A stretch of DNA of 36,498 nt from Albifimbria verrucaria (lineage: Eukaryota > Ascomycota > Sordariomycetes > Hypocreales > Stachybotryaceae): assembly GCA_020081605.1 (NCBI GenBank), contig JAHREC010000034.1:1-36498 (forward strand), written 5' to 3'. This document shows positions 32,652 to 36,498 of the stretch, one piece after another (within the stretch, counting starts at the first letter, position 1; each line of letters opens with the position of its first letter). The notes below the pieces were generated by a model. It had not been told where the DNA came from, searched no databases, and saw only the letters and a program-made list of their open reading frames with translations. A program made the position numbers and the translations under genes.

Positions 32652-33826
32652 CTACCTGCTAACTATGCCGAACTTTAACAATTCTTTCCGTGCTTCAATT
32701 GTAGGAGTCTGACGAAGAAGTCGGATAAAACCGCCTTTATGCTGCCATTTCAAATCCCTTATTTGCAACCGAGTGGGGCTATACTGACCGTCGGCGCATA
32801 GCTCTATCAAAATTGAATCTTCATCTTCCGCAGAGCGCAAGGTCCATTCTATCGCCTCAGGCGCATCTATGAATTTAAAACCGCGTAGTTTGTATTTTTC
32901 TACCGCATCGTCTGCTCTTTTCTGAATGCTTTGGGGTACATGCCAGCAATATGCGGTGTTCTGGGTTGCCAGCTTGTAGTAGATGTGGAATGCGGCATGC
33001 TTGGTCAAAATGCACTGAACATGAGTCGCATAGAACGCGAAGATACTTCTGAATACCGTTTGGTTTAGTGGCTCAGGAATAAGCTGTCTTCGAGGATCAA
33101 CAGAGCTAACGATCAGTTGTACCGGGACCGTGGCACTTCTCTTTGTGCTGATCCATACAAAATTCTGGCTGTAATGGTCGTCGGATAGCTTTCCTGCGAT
33201 CGAGTGGTTGACACTGACCCATTCTTGTCTATTTCCAAAGGGAAGAGATCTTCTATCCATCGAATCGAGCCGTTTTCATGGGTGTAGAGAGCTATGTCTT
33301 TTAATATTGGATATCTTCTTCGTAAAGCGTCGATCACGATGCGCTCTTGAGTAAGCCACGGTCGCTCCAATGAACTTGCCTCATGAGCAATCGAGACTAT
33401 TTGATTTACGGTTAGCAATGCACTCCCTCTTTGTAGTTGTCGTGCCGCACGTTCAAGGCAAGACTCGAAAGTAACGCCGGAGAGCTCTAAGGCGTTCTTA
33501 GCAGCCATTACCGAAGCTGGAATAGGAGGAACATAAAAGTTCCAGTCAGAAGTTCTCGTAGTTGCTCCTGGAATAAAGTAAGCCAAAGCTCAAGAGCCAG
33601 AAAGTACTGCTCCGTGCTTCGCCATAACATCCATCAGATCCTCCGTGTTAGTGAAGGGCCCAGTAGGTTTGAGATACTCCGAAAGGCTTATCCGACTCTC
33701 TAAGATTTGGATTGAGCCATGACTTGCGTGTTTCAGCGATATTACGTCTACGATGGGCAAAAGATCTGTGAGTTGTAAGATAAGCTCCATGGGCAACAGC
33801 CCAAAAAGCCTTGTTATGGTAGCCAT
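32652..33826 (-). pseudogene. F-box protein with stop and frameshift
   Basis: From the ATG at 33826 the protein begins with an F-box (LFGLLPMELILQLTDLLPIVDVISLKHAS) and a linker. A TGA then interrupts it right before ALAYFIPGATTRTSDWNFYVP, where relatives read GSRAL..F.PG....SDWDFYVP. The frame is otherwise continuous, so the TGA is most simply CGA changed by one C-to-T. Further on the frame slips one base at C 33134 (minus-strand GG to G), after which VPVQLIVSS... HAAFHIYY follows the family pattern to the stop at 32652. One added base gives 392 codons. F-box proteins recruit substrates to SCF ubiquitin ligases; this large fungal family is otherwise uncharacterised. Confidence 0.75.
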
Positions 33827-34662
33827 CGTCCAGGTAAACAGGCCATGGCTACGTAGGTTTCAGCAATAGGGCACAGGTCGAGGATTTGACGAATTTTGTA
33901 TTCGTATGTCTTGAGCTGCGGCGAGATAAACCAGGCATGATCTCCACCACCCTTAGGTAATCTCAGAACTGGGGTTCAGAAATGAGATTCTTTCAGATAG
34001 GCCCTATTCTGGAACCGCAATGTTCCCAAACTAGGCCCTTAGTGACGTATCATATACAAATTACTAGAGCTTACAGTCGAGAAGGTTCCAATCAAGAATC
34101 AATTCATGGCAATGGCTCTGATCACAGAACTACCGGTTGAGATAAGTTAGTATGAATACAGCCCTTGGAAATAACATTTCAGCCCCAGTTTGGGGGCCCT
34201 CGATGTTCAAATGAAGCTTACTCTGGGGAGCACCAAAAGTCCTTCTCCAATTCTAATAACAAACAGAAAATAATCATCCTCAAATGCTTCGTGATACCAA
34301 GAACACCATGTATCAGGGTTGGTTCAATCATGGCATGCTTCAAGCGCATGTCCATCTACTACTACCAACAACATATTGGGGGTGGCTCAAGGCCGGAGTT
34401 GAGATTCAGTGTCTGAATCCTAAATATTGGAATGCCAACTAACAAATATGTAGTTTCTATAAATGGTGAGCTTAGAAAGATGGACAGCTATACAAAGCGT
34501 AGATGTGTATTTATATGTTTTCATGTCTTCTCCGTATGGTCTCAAATTATTTGGTTCGTTTCCTCAATTCGTCTTTTATTATTGCAATCAACTACCATTT
34601 CCCTTGTTCTGAGACTTACTCCCTAGAAATTTCCTCGTAACGGAGTTTTAGAAGAAACTACA
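33827..34662. other. Intergenic; possible fragment of another F-box gene
   Basis: An ATG at 34107 (+) begins MAMALITELPVEI and stops two codons later. The stretch looks like the first helix of an F-box (xLPxEI) but is far too short to support a gene. No other coding signal. Confidence 0.35.
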
Positions 34663-35931
34663 ATGTATTTCAACGTCACTAAGCTTTTCACGGCTCTCCT
34701 GGCTCTTGGGGGCACGATCTTGCCTGCAAAAGGCGGCCTCATACCTCCTAACTCAAATATATTGGTAAGTCGTTTTGACATTGACCCTTTAAGTAGAATT
34801 CAGGACTGAGTGGATACTTTGTACCTAAATCTTAAGTCTTGAATAAGTATTTGGCGTCTGCACTTCTTCAAAGCCGTGGTTGCTGATATAACATCCTAGT
34901 CGCTATACGATGAAAATTCCTCATTTGACGATATCGCCAAGAGGGGCCTTGGGAGTATTCTGAAGCGGCCATTGTCAAAATCACCGTCACCTCCTTGGGA
35001 GGCCTGTAAGTGATATCCTTGATGATAGCCATTCTTCCTCCAGTGCCTTTGCAGAGGTGCAGATACTGCATCCTGAAGTCATTATTCAACTATCTCTTCC
35101 TATAACCTCCTGATGCTCTTGTCAATCCCCTTTAGAAGCCGGTAGTATTCTAGAAACTGAGGCTAAATAATCTTTTATAGGTCGAAGCGCCCAAAGCTGG
35201 GTTCGCCAGCCGCTGGTGGATCCGCACCAATAGCGGCAGGCCATGTAAGATTCTAACTCCCCATTCCACTCCTGTCCTACACCACTCCCTAAGAATGTGG
35301 CACATGTGTTTACTTCACAAAGTATGGCTAAACAAAGGCAAAGCTGATTTAAAACCCAGATCCCGGCTAGGAAACCTATCGACTTCGAGAATTCTGGATA
35401 CAAAGTGGAGCCTGTAGAAGACGACGGCCCAGAAACACTCTATATGGTATATAGGAAAGACAGCGTGGAAGGGATGACCCAGTTGATGTTATCAGCGTGA
35501 ATCACGGAGAAAATAGGCTCACCATTATGGATGCCCAAAACGATGCGGATAAAATGCGTGGGATAGCCCATTAACATTCAGCGAGATACAAATGGGAGTC
35601 TGGGCTCAGGCTGGCAAAACCCTAATGATCTGCAGACCGTACGGTACCATGACATTCAAAACGATGATCTCGTCAAGGCTCTCAGGGACGTCAGAAAAGA
35701 CTTGAAGCTGAACTTGTTTACATTAAAGGCCACGGAGACCGATGAGCAGAGAAGAGCTGCCTTCAATAGGTTGACATCAGCAGATGGGGTTGGGGAGCAA
35801 GGTAATGGACTTACGGGAAGTCTTCAAAAATTATACGTGAATACGGTATCGACAAGAGGCCTGTCAAGGTCCATGTCTTTCGTGATGATGAGTCAGGAAA
35901 CGTTAAAGTCATGGATGTTTACCTGGAGTAA
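34663..35931 (+). CDS. Secreted protein with KR processing sites, frameshifted
   Basis: The ATG at 34663 gives a signal peptide (MYFNVTKLFTALLALGG..., ending near AKG). Three introns have strong sites: 34765-34899 (GTAAGT...CCTAG), 35006-35180 (GTAAGT...TTATAG) and 35245-35359 (GTAAGA...CCCAG). Exon 2 holds two dibasic KR sites (DIAKR, ILKR), suggesting Kex2-type processing. From exon 2 on the frame slips repeatedly, always one base short and at homopolymers: GGG 34997, GGG 35471, GGG 35560, AA 35624, two GGGG runs 35786 and 35792, and AAAAA/TT 35826-35832. Adding eight bases gives 284 codons, stopping at 35929-35931. The C-terminal region (FSEIQMGVWAQAGKTL; VKVHVFRDDESGNVKVMDVYLE) is not recognised. 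An effector or secreted hydrolase fragment is possible. Confidence 0.5.
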
Positions 35932-36498
35932 CGCGCAGGGTATGCGGTGCCACCACACGCTTGGATACTAAGGGGCTGTCAACATTTTGTTTTTTATATT
36001 TGTTCGTTTCAATTCTGGAATTGCCTTTTTGTTGGTTTGTTTGCCTGTTCAATTGTTTGGTGGAGGAGCCTTTGTGAGCACACAGAGCGAAGTTGCCTGA
36101 ATGGTTTTTACCTTCGGTTGTTATGTTTTGTCTGGATTGAATACATCTATTATCAGGAACTACTTGATAATGCGCCCTATGTCTGAACATTTGCATCCTC
36201 GTTCTCCACAGGATCAACTATGAATATTATGGCTGAGCAAACGGCTGCTTGAAAGCAGTAAACCTACAAAATGAGGAGATCCCGACCTGTATATTTTCAA
36301 GACTCTTGTATTAACACGCGCCAGTTGAGAAGATAATAACACTTCTCTGCGTTTCCACGGAGGTGATCAGTGGGGGCCGCGAAATGCGGATGGGGGTGGC
36401 TGACATGCAGTCATGTTTCTAATAAAAGCGCCAACCAAAGTAACAACCAACACCAACTGAATAAATATAAAGGAAAATCTAAGCCACCCAAATCGCTA
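35932..36498. other. Right edge, no gene recognised
   Basis: T-rich 3' sequence of the gene above (a TTTTGTTTTTTATATTTG stretch near 35984-36001) followed by unremarkable AT-rich sequence to the end of the window. Confidence 0.45.

Noticed and set aside
34107..34151. MAMALITELPVEI start as an F-box gene
   Set aside because: It stops after 14 codons with no splice site that extends it; noted only as a possible fragment.

Overview
The window looks like accessory (non-core) sequence from a filamentous ascomycete (Pezizomycotina, probably Sordariomycetes; the genus cannot be fixed from sequence alone). Reasons: short 46-86 nt spliceosomal introns with GTNNGT donors, CTNAC-like branch sites and pyrimidine-AG acceptors; fungus-restricted families (HET domain, PNP-NB-ARC-TPR STAND receptor, DUF7918, DUF6594-like, fungal patatin with a long N-terminal extension, fungal F-box families); a dead mariner-like transposase; and RIP-like C-to-T changes. 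There is no operon structure and no bacterial feature.

Layout, left to right: a small four-helix membrane protein (1072-1553, +); a small hypothetical with an in-frame stop (1705-2180, -); a SKP1-like module running into an F-box-like module (2737-3827, +); an intact five-exon DUF7918 gene (4410-5624, +); a mariner-like transposase relic (5671-6576, -); a small hydrophilic hypothetical (7584-8064, +); a multi-exon hypothetical (8634-9861, -); a helical protein with a DDGG repeat (10379-10990, -); a tRNA-Leu-like relic (11154-11236); a protein kinase (11812-13812, -); a serine-rich hypothetical (14399-15868, +); a large patatin-like phospholipase with a minisatellite inside an intron (16101-19490, -); short GC-rich tandem arrays; a bZIP factor (20055-20730, -); a small conserved fungal protein (21497-22119, +); a HET-domain gene (22827-24744, +); a duplicated promoter/signal-peptide fragment abutting a truncated NB-ARC-TPR gene (24907-26150, +); a full-length PNP-NB-ARC-TPR receptor (26246-29812, -) divergent from a DUF6594-like membrane protein (30262-31184, +); a small secreted protein (31743-32174, +); an F-box protein (32652-33826, -); and a second secreted protein (34663-35931, +).

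The right half therefore resembles a nonself-recognition / cell-death island (HET, STAND receptor, patatin, kinase, TM protein), mixed with candidate secreted effectors, F-box/SKP1 genes and mobile-element debris.

One observation colours everything. Most genes are broken by frameshifts that nearly all go the same way (one base too few), almost always at a short homopolymer, while splice sites and domain motifs are intact. Adding one base per site makes several gene lengths divisible by three. This is more like homopolymer under-calling in an unpolished long-read assembly than ordinary pseudogenisation, so those genes may be intact in the organism. Three in-frame stops that look like CGA/CAA to TGA/TAA changes, and a dead transposase, are a separate decay signal.
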